Below are positions 1 through 8,820 of a DNA stretch of 64,000 nt, one piece after another (positions within the stretch are counted from its first letter, which is position 1; each line of letters starts with the position of its first letter). The DNA is from Bin5 sp022821545 (GTDB lineage Bacteria > Chloroflexota > Anaerolineae > Caldilineales > Caldilineaceae). The translations under genes were made by a program, and so were the position numbers. The DNA lies in NCBI GenBank assembly GCA_963664085.2, contig CAXXLO010000002.1, positions 2,480,001 to 2,544,000 of the forward strand. Direction: 5' to 3'. Under the pieces are notes generated by a model. It had not been told where the DNA came from and made no database searches. It worked only from the letters and a program-made list of their open reading frames with translations.

Positions 1-2
1 TG

Positions 3-1301
3 CGATCACCTCGAACAAGACTGGGCAGGCGAGTAGCTCTGTCTGCAATTGCCATCTGGCTGATGGCGCTCGCCTTCGTAGTCGGCAATATCTCCGGCTA
101 CTCTATCCGCTCGGCAATGGCTGCCGGAGAGCGTCCCGCCCAGTTCCCCGTATTCTGGGAAGCTTGGGACTATGTCGTCGCTCACTTTGTCGACCGCGAC
201 AAAGTCGACTTCACCGCCATGACATACGGCGCCATCGAAGGCATGCTCGCATCACTGGGCGACGAAGGACACACCACTTTCCTCCACCCTGACGCCGTAA
301 AGCTGCACCAGACCAGCCTCGATGGCTCCTTTGAAGGTATCGGCGCCTATGTGTCCATGGAAGACGGCAATGTTCTCATCGTAGCGCCAATCACCGGCTC
401 GCCCGCCGAACGGGCCGGCGTCCTGGCCGGAGATATAATCCTCGAAGTGGATGGTGAATCGGTCGCAGGGAAGTCGCTGGACCAGGTGATCTTCCTCGTT
501 CGCGGCCCGGCGAATTCCGAGGTCGTCCTGACCGTCAGCCGCCCTGAACTGCAGGAGCCCCTGCAGGTCCCGATTACCCGCGCCCGGATAGATGTGCCGA
601 GCGTCAGCTGGAGCCCAATCCCTGACACCGGCATCTCCTACATCAAAATCTCGCAGTTTGCATCCGGTGTGGACAGGGAGTTGGAGGCCGCTCTACGAGA
701 GAGCTCTGAGGCGCAAACAAACCGGGGCATTATCCTGGATCTGCGCAACAATCCGGGCGGGTTCCTGCACCAGGCCATTCAGGCCAGTAGCCAGTTCCTC
801 CCTAACGGCGACCTGATACTGATCGAGTCCGACGCCAATCAAAATCAGACCGTCCACCGCTCGCGCGGCCTGGGTTATGCAAGGGAGTTGCCGCTGGTCG
901 TTCTCATCAATATCGGCACTGCCAGTGCTGGCGAGATTACCGCCGGCGCCCTTAAGGAAAACCAACGCGCCGTCCTGATCGGGGAGACAACCTTCGGTAC
1001 AGGGACCGTCCTCAACCAGTTTGGCCTCAGCGACGGCTCTGCCATTCTCCTGGGCGTGACCAATTGGCTTACGCCCAATGGCAACCTGATCAAGGGCGAA
1101 GGAGTGTCCCCCAATCTGGAAATTACCCAACCGGCCGGCGCCAAGCACGTAACTGCCGATCTGCTCAGAAACTTGACCGCAGAGCAGTTCAGCGCGATCG
1201 AGGATGACCAGTTCCTCAAGGCGTTGCAAAAGCTGGGCGTCGAACTCAGCCCAGCGCCGCTGCTCAATGCAGCGCCCTATGACTTCGTGACCCGCGATTG
1301 A
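3..1301 (+). CDS. S41 family C-terminal processing peptidase-like protein, 5' partial
   Basis: Secreted or membrane-anchored PDZ-containing S41 (CtpA/Tsp-like) protease. The frame is open to the window edge. A hydrophobic segment begins upstream of the first in-window ATG (position 63), so the true start is probably outside the window and the signal anchor spans about 30-110. From ATG 63 there are 412 residues: a PDZ domain around residues 85-165, then the S41 core with the nucleophile motif TASAGEI (Ser at about residue 288). The usual catalytic Lys of TFGKG is Thr here (TFGTGTV, about residue 313; codon ACA at 999-1001), so the classical Ser-Lys dyad is incomplete. A short direct repeat (acccgcgattg, twice) straddles the stop codon. 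Family assignment is firm; activity is uncertain. Confidence 0.85.
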   Translation, partial: RSPRTRLGRRVALSAIAIWLMALAFVVGNISGYSIRSAMAAGERPAQFPVFWEAWDYVVAHFVDRDKVDFTAMTYGAIEGMLASLGDEGHTTFLHPDAVKLHQTSLDGSFEGIGAYVSMEDGNVLIVAPITGSPAERAGVLAGDIILEVDGESVAGKSLDQVIFLVRGPANSEVVLTVSRPELQEPLQVPITRARIDVPSVSWSPIPDTGISYIKISQFASGVDRELEAALRESSEAQTNRGIILDLRNNPGGFLHQAIQASSQFLPNGDLILIESDANQNQTVHRSRGLGYARELPLVVLINIGTASAGEITAGALKENQRAVLIGETTFGTGTVLNQFGLSDGSAILLGVTNWLTPNGNLIKGEGVSPNLEITQPAGAKHVTADLLRNLTAEQFSAIEDDQFLKALQKLGVELSPAPLLNAAPYDFVTRD

Positions 1302-1343
1302 CCCGCGATTGACAGTTGGAATGGAAAAGCGATTCAGAGAGGA

Positions 1344-1366
1344 TGGGAGCCTTCGGCCCGCTCCCA
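1344..1366. terminator. hairpin between convergent S41 peptidase and nadD
   Basis: A 7-bp inverted repeat (tgggagc at 1344-1350 with gctccca at 1360-1366, 9-nt loop) lies between two convergent genes. It has no T-run, so it is only a weak terminator candidate. Confidence 0.3.
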
Positions 1367-1376
1367 CATTCTGGCC

Positions 1377-1985
1377 CTACGACCGGTACAGTCCCTGCTC
1401 AACTATGTAGCGTTCGACCGCGCCGGGGACCTGGTAGCGAATCGGCTGCCCCGACTGTACGCGCTTCCGTAAACTGCTGCTTGAAATCTCCAGTTCCGGC
1501 ATTTCCAATACGATAACCCGTTCGCGCACGCCGGGCAGCTCCGCTTCAAGGCCCCCCCAGTCGATCTCTACGTCGTGGCGGCGCAGGGCAACCAGCCGGC
1601 AGTTGCGCACCAGCCATTCCGGCTCATGCCAGGTCGGCAGATCCCGCAGACTGTCCAACCCCATCAGAAAGTAGAGTTGCCCCGCCCCCCCGACCTCCCT
1701 CTGGAAAAGCCGCATCAAATCCGACGTGTAGTGCGGACCGGGGCGCTCGGCGTCAATGAGACTTACGCGCATTGCAGTTTCGTCGGCGACTGCCAGGCGG
1801 CACATTGCCAGCCGGTGCTGCAAGGGGGATAATGGGCTGTCCGGCTTATGGGGCGGGTCCCCGGCCGGCGCCAGCACGATCCGGTCCAGCTCCAGCTGGT
1901 GCCGGGCCTCCCCCGCAAGCACCAGGTGCCCAATGTGAATCGGATCGAATGTGCCTCCGAATACGCCGATTCGTTTGCCTCTCAT
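1377..1985 (-). CDS. nadD: nicotinate-nucleotide adenylyltransferase
   Basis: Transfers AMP from ATP to nicotinate mononucleotide in NAD biosynthesis. The N-terminal nucleotidyltransferase motif GVFGGTFDPIHIGH, with the HIGH-type ATP-binding signature, and the C-terminal ISSSxxR-like motif (EISSSSLRKRV) are both present. Length of 202 residues from MRGKRIGVFGG fits the family. An ATG nine codons upstream (2012) would add only a poor Gly-rich leader, so 1985 is preferred. It lies 40 bp downstream of obg on the same strand, the common obg-nadD pairing, and is probably co-transcribed with it. Confidence 0.93.
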   Translation of the reverse strand: MRGKRIGVFGGTFDPIHIGHLVLAGEARHQLELDRIVLAPAGDPPHKPDSPLSPLQHRLAMCRLAVADETAMRVSLIDAERPGPHYTSDLMRLFQREVGGAGQLYFLMGLDSLRDLPTWHEPEWLVRNCRLVALRRHDVEIDWGGLEAELPGVRERVIVLEMPELEISSSSLRKRVQSGQPIRYQVPGAVERYIVEQGLYRS

Positions 1986-2025
1986 TCCCTCTCCGGAACC
2001 CATCCCTCGCATGTTGCTGCCGCCG

Positions 2026-3312
2026 TCACTCTCCCAGCGCGTTCTCGAAGCCCCACACCAGCGCTACCTCGCCAATCTGTACGGTATGCCCGTCCTGAAC
2101 GCCCTGTTTTCTCAGCGTTTCTGAGATCCCCATCGCCGAAAGAATGCGCTGAAACCGCAATCCGGCCTCGTAGTACTCCCAGTTCGTCATCTGCGCCGCC
2201 CGCTCAATCGCAACACCCTCCACCAGCCACAGATCGTCCTCCAATCGAGTGACCTGAAACGATCGCTCATCTTCCTCGGGCGACAGCGTCGGCAACTCTT
2301 CCACCTCCTCCATCTCAACCGGCGCCGGCAGCCTTTCCAGTTGCGATTTGACTTCGTAAAGGAGTTGCTGCACGTTCATGCCGGTCACCGCGCTTATGGC
2401 AATCAAAGGGTTTCCGGTAGGAGCCAGCGCCTCTTGCAGACGCGGCCAGATCTCCCGCGCCTGCGGCAGATCCATCTTGTTCAGAACAATCAGCTGCGGT
2501 CTCTTCGCCAAATTCGGGTTGAATAATCTCATCTCCTGGTTGATGACCTCGTAGTCGCCGGCCGGGTCGGGGCTCGCTCCGTCGAGAAGGTGGACCAGTA
2601 CCCGGCTGCGCTCAACATGACGCAGAAACTCCAGTCCCAGGCCAACGCCGTCGTGCGCGCCCTCCAGCAGACCGGGAATATCGGCAAACACGATCTGAAC
2701 ATGGCTTACTTCCGCTACCCCCAGGTTCGGCACGATCGTTGTGAACGGATAGTCGGCTATCTTGGGGGTAGCTTGGCTGATGACGCTCAACAGTGTCGAT
2801 TTGCCCGCATTGGGCACGCCTACGATCCCTGCATCGGCTACTATCTTCAGCTCCAGTTCCAGCCAGCGCCCCTCGCCTGATTCGCCCTTCTCTGCCAGGC
2901 GCGGCGCCTGGTTTCGCCCGCTTCTGAAGGCTGCATTTCCCCGACCCCCGCGGCCCCCTCTCGCGACCAGCGCCTGCTGCCCGTCCCGTGCCAGGTCTGC
3001 CACCACCGTATCTGACTCTGCGATGCGTGCAATCGTCCCCACCGGCACCTGGATCAGCAGGTCTTCGCCCGTCGCGCCCGCCTTCTTGGTGCCGCCCCCG
3101 TGCGAACCGCGTTCAGCCCGAAAATGTACGTTTCGCCGAAATGCATGCAGCGTATTCATGCTCTGGTCGGCTACAATGTAGACATTGCCCCCCGGCCCGC
3201 CGTTGCCACCCGCGGGCCCTCCCCTGGGCACAAACTTCTCCCGGCGGAAGGCAACAATGCCGTTGCCTCCGGCCCCGGCCTGTACGTGTATTTTGGCTCG
3301 ATCAAAAAACAT
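2026..3312 (-). CDS. obgE: GTPase Obg/CgtA, ribosome assembly GTPase
   Basis: Essential 50S-assembly GTPase. The N-terminal Gly-rich Obg fold occupies about residues 1-158 (MFFDRAKIHVQAGAGGNG, then the GGxGGxGG-type loops). The G domain follows, with P-loop GVPNAGKSTLL, switch DIPGLLEGAHDGVGLG, NKMD and a SAV-type G5. The C-terminal OCT domain lies around residues 345-425. At 428 residues it is full length. It is the first gene of the obg-nadD pair and divergent from ybeY, so promoters for both directions should lie between 3313 and 3507. Confidence 0.95.
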   Translation of the reverse strand: MFFDRAKIHVQAGAGGNGIVAFRREKFVPRGGPAGGNGGPGGNVYIVADQSMNTLHAFRRNVHFRAERGSHGGGTKKAGATGEDLLIQVPVGTIARIAESDTVVADLARDGQQALVARGGRGGRGNAAFRSGRNQAPRLAEKGESGEGRWLELELKIVADAGIVGVPNAGKSTLLSVISQATPKIADYPFTTIVPNLGVAEVSHVQIVFADIPGLLEGAHDGVGLGLEFLRHVERSRVLVHLLDGASPDPAGDYEVINQEMRLFNPNLAKRPQLIVLNKMDLPQAREIWPRLQEALAPTGNPLIAISAVTGMNVQQLLYEVKSQLERLPAPVEMEEVEELPTLSPEEDERSFQVTRLEDDLWLVEGVAIERAAQMTNWEYYEAGLRFQRILSAMGISETLRKQGVQDGHTVQIGEVALVWGFENALGE

Positions 3313-3507
3313 GACTGTCGCTTTCGTCCAGTTTCCTCCATTCTAGCGGAGGAAATCTCGCTTCAACAAGAAATTGCCCCGGTAAAGTCCGGCGGTATAA
3401 TTGTACCGCGTGACGCGGCGGCCGAAGTTCGCGCCCCGATGTTCACGCCCGACACTCCACAATCTGCCGTCTCCTCCAACGGTGGTCGGCTTGAGAACTG
3501 CGTCAGG

Positions 3508-4029
3508 ATGGCGCCATTGACTGCGAACGCACAGATTAACATTCAAATTGATGAGCGGTTTCAGGCGTGCGTGGAAGAAGCCTGGCTGGCGGCCGCGGGA
3601 CGGGCGGCCCTGCATGCCTGTCAGCGGTACGACCTCTCGATCTCAATTCTGGTGGTGGATGACGACGAGTCGCGCCGCTACAATCGCATCTACCGCCGGC
3701 AGGATGCCCCCACGGATGTCCTGAGCTTTGCCGTCCACGAGGGACCTGCACAGACTGCCGACGTGCCCGACGCCCTGGCTGCCGAACTCGACTCCGACCT
3801 GGGCGACCTGGTGCTGGCCTTCCCTTACGCCTCTCGTCAAGCCATTCAACACGGCCACACACTTGCAGCGGAAATGCAGCTCCTTGTGGTCCACGGGACC
3901 CTGCACCTGCTCGGCTACGACCACGACACAGAGACGCGCCATGCAGACATGTGGCGCAAACAGAGCGCGATCCTCAGGTCACTGACCGACGAGGACCTTA
4001 CGCCTCGCCTGACCGCCCCGGACTGGTAG
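3508..4029 (+). CDS. ybeY: endoribonuclease YbeY (rRNA maturation factor)
   Basis: Metal-dependent single-strand RNase acting in 16S rRNA 3' processing and ribosome quality control. The diagnostic zinc motif is VHGTLHLLGYDHD near the C terminus, and APTDVLSF is also conserved. The frame stays open upstream across the obg promoter region, even overlapping obg antisense. The conserved domain begins just after the ATG at 3508 (MAPLTANAQINIQIDE), giving 173 residues, a typical size. The ATG at 3439 is an alternative. The stop codon abuts the dgkA start, so the two are translationally linked. Confidence 0.9.
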   Translation: MAPLTANAQINIQIDERFQACVEEAWLAAAGRAALHACQRYDLSISILVVDDDESRRYNRIYRRQDAPTDVLSFAVHEGPAQTADVPDALAAELDSDLGDLVLAFPYASRQAIQHGHTLAAEMQLLVVHGTLHLLGYDHDTETRHADMWRKQSAILRSLTDEDLTPRLTAPDW

Positions 4030-4407
4030 ATGAAGCCGCCAGCCCCCGCCCGCAACTTCTGGCAGAGTCTCGCTTTCGCCCTTGCCGGGATCCGCCGCGC
4101 CCTTCATAACCAGCGCAATCTCCGCATTCACCTCACGATCGCGGCCGCTGTCCTCATCGCCGGGTTCGCCCTTCGCATCAGCCTGACCGAATGGGCCGCA
4201 GTCGTTACCCTGATCGCGCTGGTCATCGGCCTGGAGCTGCTCAATACCGCCATCGAAGCCCTGGTGGACCTGGCCTCACCTGAACCGCATCATCTCGCCA
4301 AAGTCGCCAAGGACACGGCCGCTGGAGCCGTCCTGGTCGCGGCGGTAGGCAGCGCAATCGTCGGACTGATCGTCTTCCTGCCCCGTCTTTGGCAAATCTT
4401 CTTCTGA
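4030..4407 (+). CDS. dgkA: diacylglycerol/undecaprenol kinase family protein
   Basis: Small integral membrane kinase that phosphorylates diacylglycerol or undecaprenol. It has 125 residues, an amphipathic N terminus and three transmembrane helices. The family signature is ELLNTAIEALVDL, followed by AKVAKDTAAGAVL. The ATG follows the ybeY stop with no gap, as in many genomes where ybeY and dgkA are adjacent. In a Gram-positive-like lineage undecaprenol is the likelier substrate, but sequence alone cannot decide. Confidence 0.88.
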   Translation: MKPPAPARNFWQSLAFALAGIRRALHNQRNLRIHLTIAAAVLIAGFALRISLTEWAAVVTLIALVIGLELLNTAIEALVDLASPEPHHLAKVAKDTAAGAVLVAAVGSAIVGLIVFLPRLWQIFF

Positions 4408-4451
4408 CGCCGGCTCTCTTTCGCGGGATCTCCAGGGCAGACAGCCGCTCA

Positions 4452-5678
4452 TTACTCTTTTTGTTCCCTTTCTTCCCTGGGGCGTTCGGGCAGCTTCATA
4501 ATCGCAGGCACGCCGGCAAATGCGACCAGCCCGCTGATCAAGAATGCAGTCTCAAGCCCGAACCTGTCCGCCAGGCTTCCCAGCAGCCACAGCGCTGGCG
4601 ACCGAATAACGAAATTGGCCATCAGAAAAAGGCCGTTTGCCAGGGCGCGGTTCTGTTGAAAACTGTCCTGTACCACCGCCAGCAATACGGCAGACGGTGA
4701 CAGCATCGCAAATCCAAGTGGCAACAGAAACGCAAATAGCATCCAGCCGGAACTGTTCAGGAATCCCAGGAAAAGAACCGGCGAGACAAGAAATAGAACA
4801 ATCAGGATTCGTCGCCGTCCTAACCAGTCGCTGGCTGTGCCCATTGTCAGAGCGCCCAGCACACCCGCCCCTTCCAACAGCGTTAACGACAGCCCCGCAA
4901 TCTCGAACTCATATCCCTTCACATCCTGCATGAAAATCGGCAAATAGGTTGTCATCGAAATCGACATAAACACTCGCGCTGCCATGATCCAGAGCAGGGG
5001 AGGGTAAACTTTTCGCGCAGCCGGCAACAACTGTTGCAGGGAAAGAAGCCTTCCCGGTGCAGGCTTCGCCGAGACCCCGCGCAGGCGCCAGAAAAGGAAG
5101 ATCGAAGCCAGCCAGCCAAACACCGCCACCCGCCATATTCCCTCAAGCCCAAACCAGCTGATGGCTGCAATTACCATCAGCGGCCCCACCGTTCGCCCCA
5201 GCTCTCCCGCCGCCATGAAGAAGCTCATGCCGGTTCCCACTCTGTTTCCCGAAATACGCCCGATCATGGCCGGGGCCGGCGCATGAAAGGCGGCAGAGCT
5301 CAGGCCTGCCACAAGCAGCAAGAGGGCCAACAGCACGTAACTGTTCGCCAGCCCCAGCAAACTGCACACGGTGGCAGTCGCTGCCGGAGCCAGAATGATG
5401 AAGTAACGTAGACTGATCCTGTCGGCCGCGTGGCCGATGAACGGCTGCAGCAGGCTGGGAATCTGCATGAAGACCGCCAGCCCCCCGATCGCCGCATAGT
5501 CGACCGCCAGCCTTTCGCGAATCAATGGAAGCAGAGGCGGCACAAACGCGGTGAAAATGTCATGGACGAAGTGACCCGTTACTATCGTCAACACCTCTCG
5601 GGTCTGAAACTTGGCGCTATCTTCCGGCTCTTTCTCGATTACAGTTGGTTCAGTGGGACGCTCTAATGTGGTTGACAT
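4452..5678 (-). CDS. MFS transporter, fosmidomycin-resistance-like
   Basis: About 12 predicted transmembrane helices of the major facilitator superfamily. The opening GHFVHDIFTAFVPPLLPLI and the loop motif GHAADRISLR resemble the Fsr (fosmidomycin resistance) exporter group. The second-half A-motif is SDWLGRRR. Start chosen at 5678 (MSTTLERPTEP), 408 residues; an in-frame start 19 codons upstream adds an unlikely leader. It stands alone and is transcribed away from the sugar ABC operon. The substrate is unknown; the drug-export label rests on family resemblance only. Confidence 0.8.
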   Translation of the reverse strand: MSTTLERPTEPTVIEKEPEDSAKFQTREVLTIVTGHFVHDIFTAFVPPLLPLIRERLAVDYAAIGGLAVFMQIPSLLQPFIGHAADRISLRYFIILAPAATATVCSLLGLANSYVLLALLLLVAGLSSAAFHAPAPAMIGRISGNRVGTGMSFFMAAGELGRTVGPLMVIAAISWFGLEGIWRVAVFGWLASIFLFWRLRGVSAKPAPGRLLSLQQLLPAARKVYPPLLWIMAARVFMSISMTTYLPIFMQDVKGYEFEIAGLSLTLLEGAGVLGALTMGTASDWLGRRRILIVLFLVSPVLFLGFLNSSGWMLFAFLLPLGFAMLSPSAVLLAVVQDSFQQNRALANGLFLMANFVIRSPALWLLGSLADRFGLETAFLISGLVAFAGVPAIMKLPERPREEREQKE

Positions 5679-5843
5679 GGGGAACGCGGTTCCTGTATAC
5701 ACCTTCCCATCTCCTTCTACAGGGCAGGTGTTCACTATTCAGTAAGAAAGGTATGTGGGTATCGGCTGATTGTAACACCAGTTCAGAAGATGACAAGCGC
5801 CTGAAAACAGTCCCTGGCGAAGGTTCAGCCGGATTTCGCGCAC

Positions 5844-5872
5844 TTGACACGCCCAATCCCCTATTCTATATT
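5844..5872 (+). promoter_or_regulatory. sigma70-type promoter of the sugar ABC operon
   Basis: A consensus -35 box TTGACA (5844-5849), 17-bp spacer and -10 box TATATT (5867-5872) lie about 90 bp upstream of the first binding-protein ATG. A strong Shine-Dalgarno AAGGAG (5953-5958) precedes that start. Confidence 0.75.
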
Positions 5873-5965
5873 GTTGGCAGTTTCGCTTCGGCCAGAATCT
5901 GAGTGCGTATTCTTCGATCTTTGACCGGATGGACCTCTTTCGCACGTCACCCAAAGGAGATCATC

Positions 5966-7336
5966 ATGATCAGACGCAAAGTAAGCCGACGTGACTTCCT
6001 GGCCGCTTCCGGCGCCGCGACCGCCGGAGCCCTCCTGGCCGCCTGCGGGCCGGCGGCCGCTCCCGCAGCCGAGTCTGACAGTGGCGACATGCCCGCCGCC
6101 GAAGGCTATTCAATCGTCTATACCTATCCGCACCCGGATACAAATATGCTCGGCGGCAACCAGCGGCTGATTCTCGAGCGCTACGACTCGATGGTGCCCG
6201 GCACGGAAGTACAGGTGGAGCTCAAGACCGGCTATGAGATGTCCCGCGTCCAGGCGGACCTTGCCGCCGGCACAGCGCCCGATCTCTTTTGGGCCGGCTA
6301 CACCTCTGTCATCCAGGCCATCGACGAGGGCCTGATCGTCAATCAGCAGGACTACATGGAGGCCTCCGGCGTCGACTTCGACGACTTTGTCGACGGCATC
6401 GAAGCCATCTACGCCCCGCCGACCGTGGGCGGCCACTTCTGGGGCATGCCCTACGAACAGGTCGTTGTCCTCTTCGCCTACAACGTCGCCGCCCTCGAAG
6501 AGTCCGGCATGGAACCGCCGCCCAAGGACTGGACTTGGGATGACGTCATCGAATGGGGTGTCAATGTTACTCGCGATGTAAACGGCAAGCGTCCCAATGA
6601 AGATGGTTTTGACCCCAACGAGGTTGACATCTGGGGTGTTGCCTACTGGCAGCACTTCGCAATCCAGGAATACCTGCCCTGGACCGCCGGCCAGCTCTAC
6701 GTTGACGAAACTCGCACAAAAGCGACCATCAACAACGACGGTGTCCGCGATTCACTCCAATACCTGCGCGATGCCTATGCCAGCGGGGCCGCCACCGAGA
6801 AGCCGCCCGAAAAGGGCCTCGTTTCCGGCAAGGTCGTATTCCAGGAAGTTGGCAACTGGGGCCTGCTCGACTTCGAAAAGCAGATCGGTGAGGGTGGGCT
6901 CGGCGCCCTTTACACACCCAGCCATCCCGTGCATCAAATTACCGCAACCCCCTGGTACGACAAAGAGCTGTGGATGCCCGTCCAGGACGACAAGAACCGT
7001 GAAGCTGCCGCCTATGAGTTCTCCGAGTGGTGGGCGCTTGGGGATCCCTATCTCGAATTCTGCCTCGAAACCGGCTACTTCCCCTTCACCAAGAGTCACT
7101 TCGCCGACCAGCGATGGGTCGATGCCATAGAGGGCAAGGAGTTTATGGAGATTGCCGGGGAGATGCCCGCCTACGCCACCAACACCCGCTTCTGGGCCCT
7201 GTTCAAAGGCGCTCAGGAGGCCCAGCAATCCATGTATGAGTTGTGGGATCTGGCCGTGCATACCGACGAGGATCTGGAAGTGCTCATGGCCGCCGCCGAA
7301 GCCGAAGTACAGCGAATCATCGACAAGTACAACTGA
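5966..7336 (+). CDS. ABC transporter carbohydrate-binding lipoprotein (1)
   Basis: Extracellular solute-binding protein of family 1 (sugar type), 456 residues. The N terminus has a Tat-like motif SRRDFLAASG followed by a lipobox LLAAC (Cys27), so it is probably exported folded and lipid-anchored. The mature part has a typical two-lobe binding-protein sequence, with APDLFWAG and late Trp-rich ligand-cleft segments. The ATG at 5966 is chosen for its Shine-Dalgarno and signal peptide; the frame is open 21 codons further upstream. First gene of a six-gene import operon; the sugar ligand cannot be read from sequence. Confidence 0.88.
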   Translation: MIRRKVSRRDFLAASGAATAGALLAACGPAAAPAAESDSGDMPAAEGYSIVYTYPHPDTNMLGGNQRLILERYDSMVPGTEVQVELKTGYEMSRVQADLAAGTAPDLFWAGYTSVIQAIDEGLIVNQQDYMEASGVDFDDFVDGIEAIYAPPTVGGHFWGMPYEQVVVLFAYNVAALEESGMEPPPKDWTWDDVIEWGVNVTRDVNGKRPNEDGFDPNEVDIWGVAYWQHFAIQEYLPWTAGQLYVDETRTKATINNDGVRDSLQYLRDAYASGAATEKPPEKGLVSGKVVFQEVGNWGLLDFEKQIGEGGLGALYTPSHPVHQITATPWYDKELWMPVQDDKNREAAAYEFSEWWALGDPYLEFCLETGYFPFTKSHFADQRWVDAIEGKEFMEIAGEMPAYATNTRFWALFKGAQEAQQSMYELWDLAVHTDEDLEVLMAAAEAEVQRIIDKYN

Positions 7337-7400
7337 CATCGCTCTGGCTGAGCCAGCGAAACGCGCTATCCGATTCACACTCGCTCTCTAGGAGTAAGAA

Positions 7401-8771
7401 ATGACAGATCTGAGCAGACGAACCTTTCTCAAGGCCGCCGCCGGTACCGCGGGCGTAGGAATTTTGGCCGCCTGCGCGCCCGTTGCCGCCCCCGCCGGCT
7501 CCTCCGATATGGCATCGGACGCACCGGACGAGATGGTCGCCGAACTTGAAATGTGGACCGAGATGGCGACCGTCCCCTGGTTGGGCGCGATGGACGAAAT
7601 CGTCGAAAGCTTCAACAGCGCCAACCCCGGCATCCACGTCACACACAGCGGTTTCTCGGGCTTGGCATACGAACAGGCCACCAAGACCGCCTTCGCCGGC
7701 GGCGCCGTGCCCGATTTCCTTCAGACCGACGCCGGACCCGGCGCGCTTTCCGCCTTTATTGAGGCCGACCAGCTCTTGGACCTGACCGACGTTGTCGAGG
7801 AAAGCAAGGGATCCATCTACCCCGACGCACTCGACTCCGTCCTCTACAAGGGCCGCTACTGGGGCGCGCCCTGGGCCATGACCGTCGCCAACCTCATGTA
7901 CTACAATGCCGAAATCCTCGCCGAACACGGCGTCGACCCCGCCGCATTGACCACCTGGAGCGCCTTCACTGACGCCTGCCAGACCTTCCAGGACGCCGGA
8001 ATCATCCCCGTCCTGATCGGCGCCAAGAACGCCTGGCCCGGCGGCCACTGGGCCCAGCACCTCTACATCAGAACCTTCGGCGTCAAAGGCTCGGTCGATC
8101 TCTTCCTCCGCGGCCTCGACGTCAACCATGAGTCACCCCTCAGATTCACCGACCCGGCCGGCGTAAGGGTCTGGGAACTGATCAAGGAGCTCTTGGACAG
8201 CGAATACTACTCCAGGGGCGTGCTCTCCGACGACTATCCCGCCGCCTTCGGCAAGCTCTTCCGCGGCGACGGCGCTTTCTTCCAGACCGGCGGCTGGTTA
8301 CTCGGCGAATGGTTTGCCCAGGAAAACCCCCAGATCGACCTCCAGTTCATGCTCATGCCGGCCATCGACGGTATCGCCGAGAGCAACGCCGACGAAGTCT
8401 CCTTCAACGCCCGCACGCTGATCGTGCCCAAGGAATCGGCCCATCCAGAAGAGGCGCAGGTCTTCGTTAAGTGGTACCTGCAATCCGAGGATCCGCACAG
8501 AATCTGGTACAAACATCTCCCCGGAGAGGCGCCTCCGATGCCGCTCTCGTCACCGATGGAAGCCCTGCGGCCGGAGTCATCCCGGCTCATCGACCTGCTG
8601 GACAACGCGCCTGCCCTGACCATCATGATCGAGCGGGCGATGGACTACAACATTGGCCAGGAAATCCTCTGGCACGGCTCCAGCGGCGTCCTCAGCGGCG
8701 CGCTCACCCCCGAAGAAGCCGCCGAACGCGCCGAGAATCTGGTGCTCGAATGGCGCGAGGCGCGCATGTAG
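7401..8771 (+). CDS. ABC transporter carbohydrate-binding lipoprotein (2)
   Basis: Second family-1 solute-binding protein, 456 residues, again with a Tat-like SRRTFLKAAAG signal and lipobox ILAAC (Cys25). Family features include NPGIHVTHSGFSG, VPDFLQTDAG and a late GGWLLGEWFA segment. It differs clearly from the first binding protein, so it is not a recent duplication. It sits 64 bp downstream and is presumably in the same transcript. Two binding proteins ahead of two permease pairs suggests two importers with different ligands expressed together; which protein pairs with which permeases is unresolved. Confidence 0.87.
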   Translation: MTDLSRRTFLKAAAGTAGVGILAACAPVAAPAGSSDMASDAPDEMVAELEMWTEMATVPWLGAMDEIVESFNSANPGIHVTHSGFSGLAYEQATKTAFAGGAVPDFLQTDAGPGALSAFIEADQLLDLTDVVEESKGSIYPDALDSVLYKGRYWGAPWAMTVANLMYYNAEILAEHGVDPAALTTWSAFTDACQTFQDAGIIPVLIGAKNAWPGGHWAQHLYIRTFGVKGSVDLFLRGLDVNHESPLRFTDPAGVRVWELIKELLDSEYYSRGVLSDDYPAAFGKLFRGDGAFFQTGGWLLGEWFAQENPQIDLQFMLMPAIDGIAESNADEVSFNARTLIVPKESAHPEEAQVFVKWYLQSEDPHRIWYKHLPGEAPPMPLSSPMEALRPESSRLIDLLDNAPALTIMIERAMDYNIGQEILWHGSSGVLSGALTPEEAAERAENLVLEWREARM

Positions 8772-8820
8772 CCCTCGCTCCAGGAAGGATGCTTGAAGCT
8801 CCTCCCGAAAAGGAGTAGGA

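Noticed and set aside
3100..3507. N-terminal extension of ybeY into the obg region
   Set aside because: It would overlap obg antisense and has no YbeY similarity; the domain starts after the ATG at 3508.
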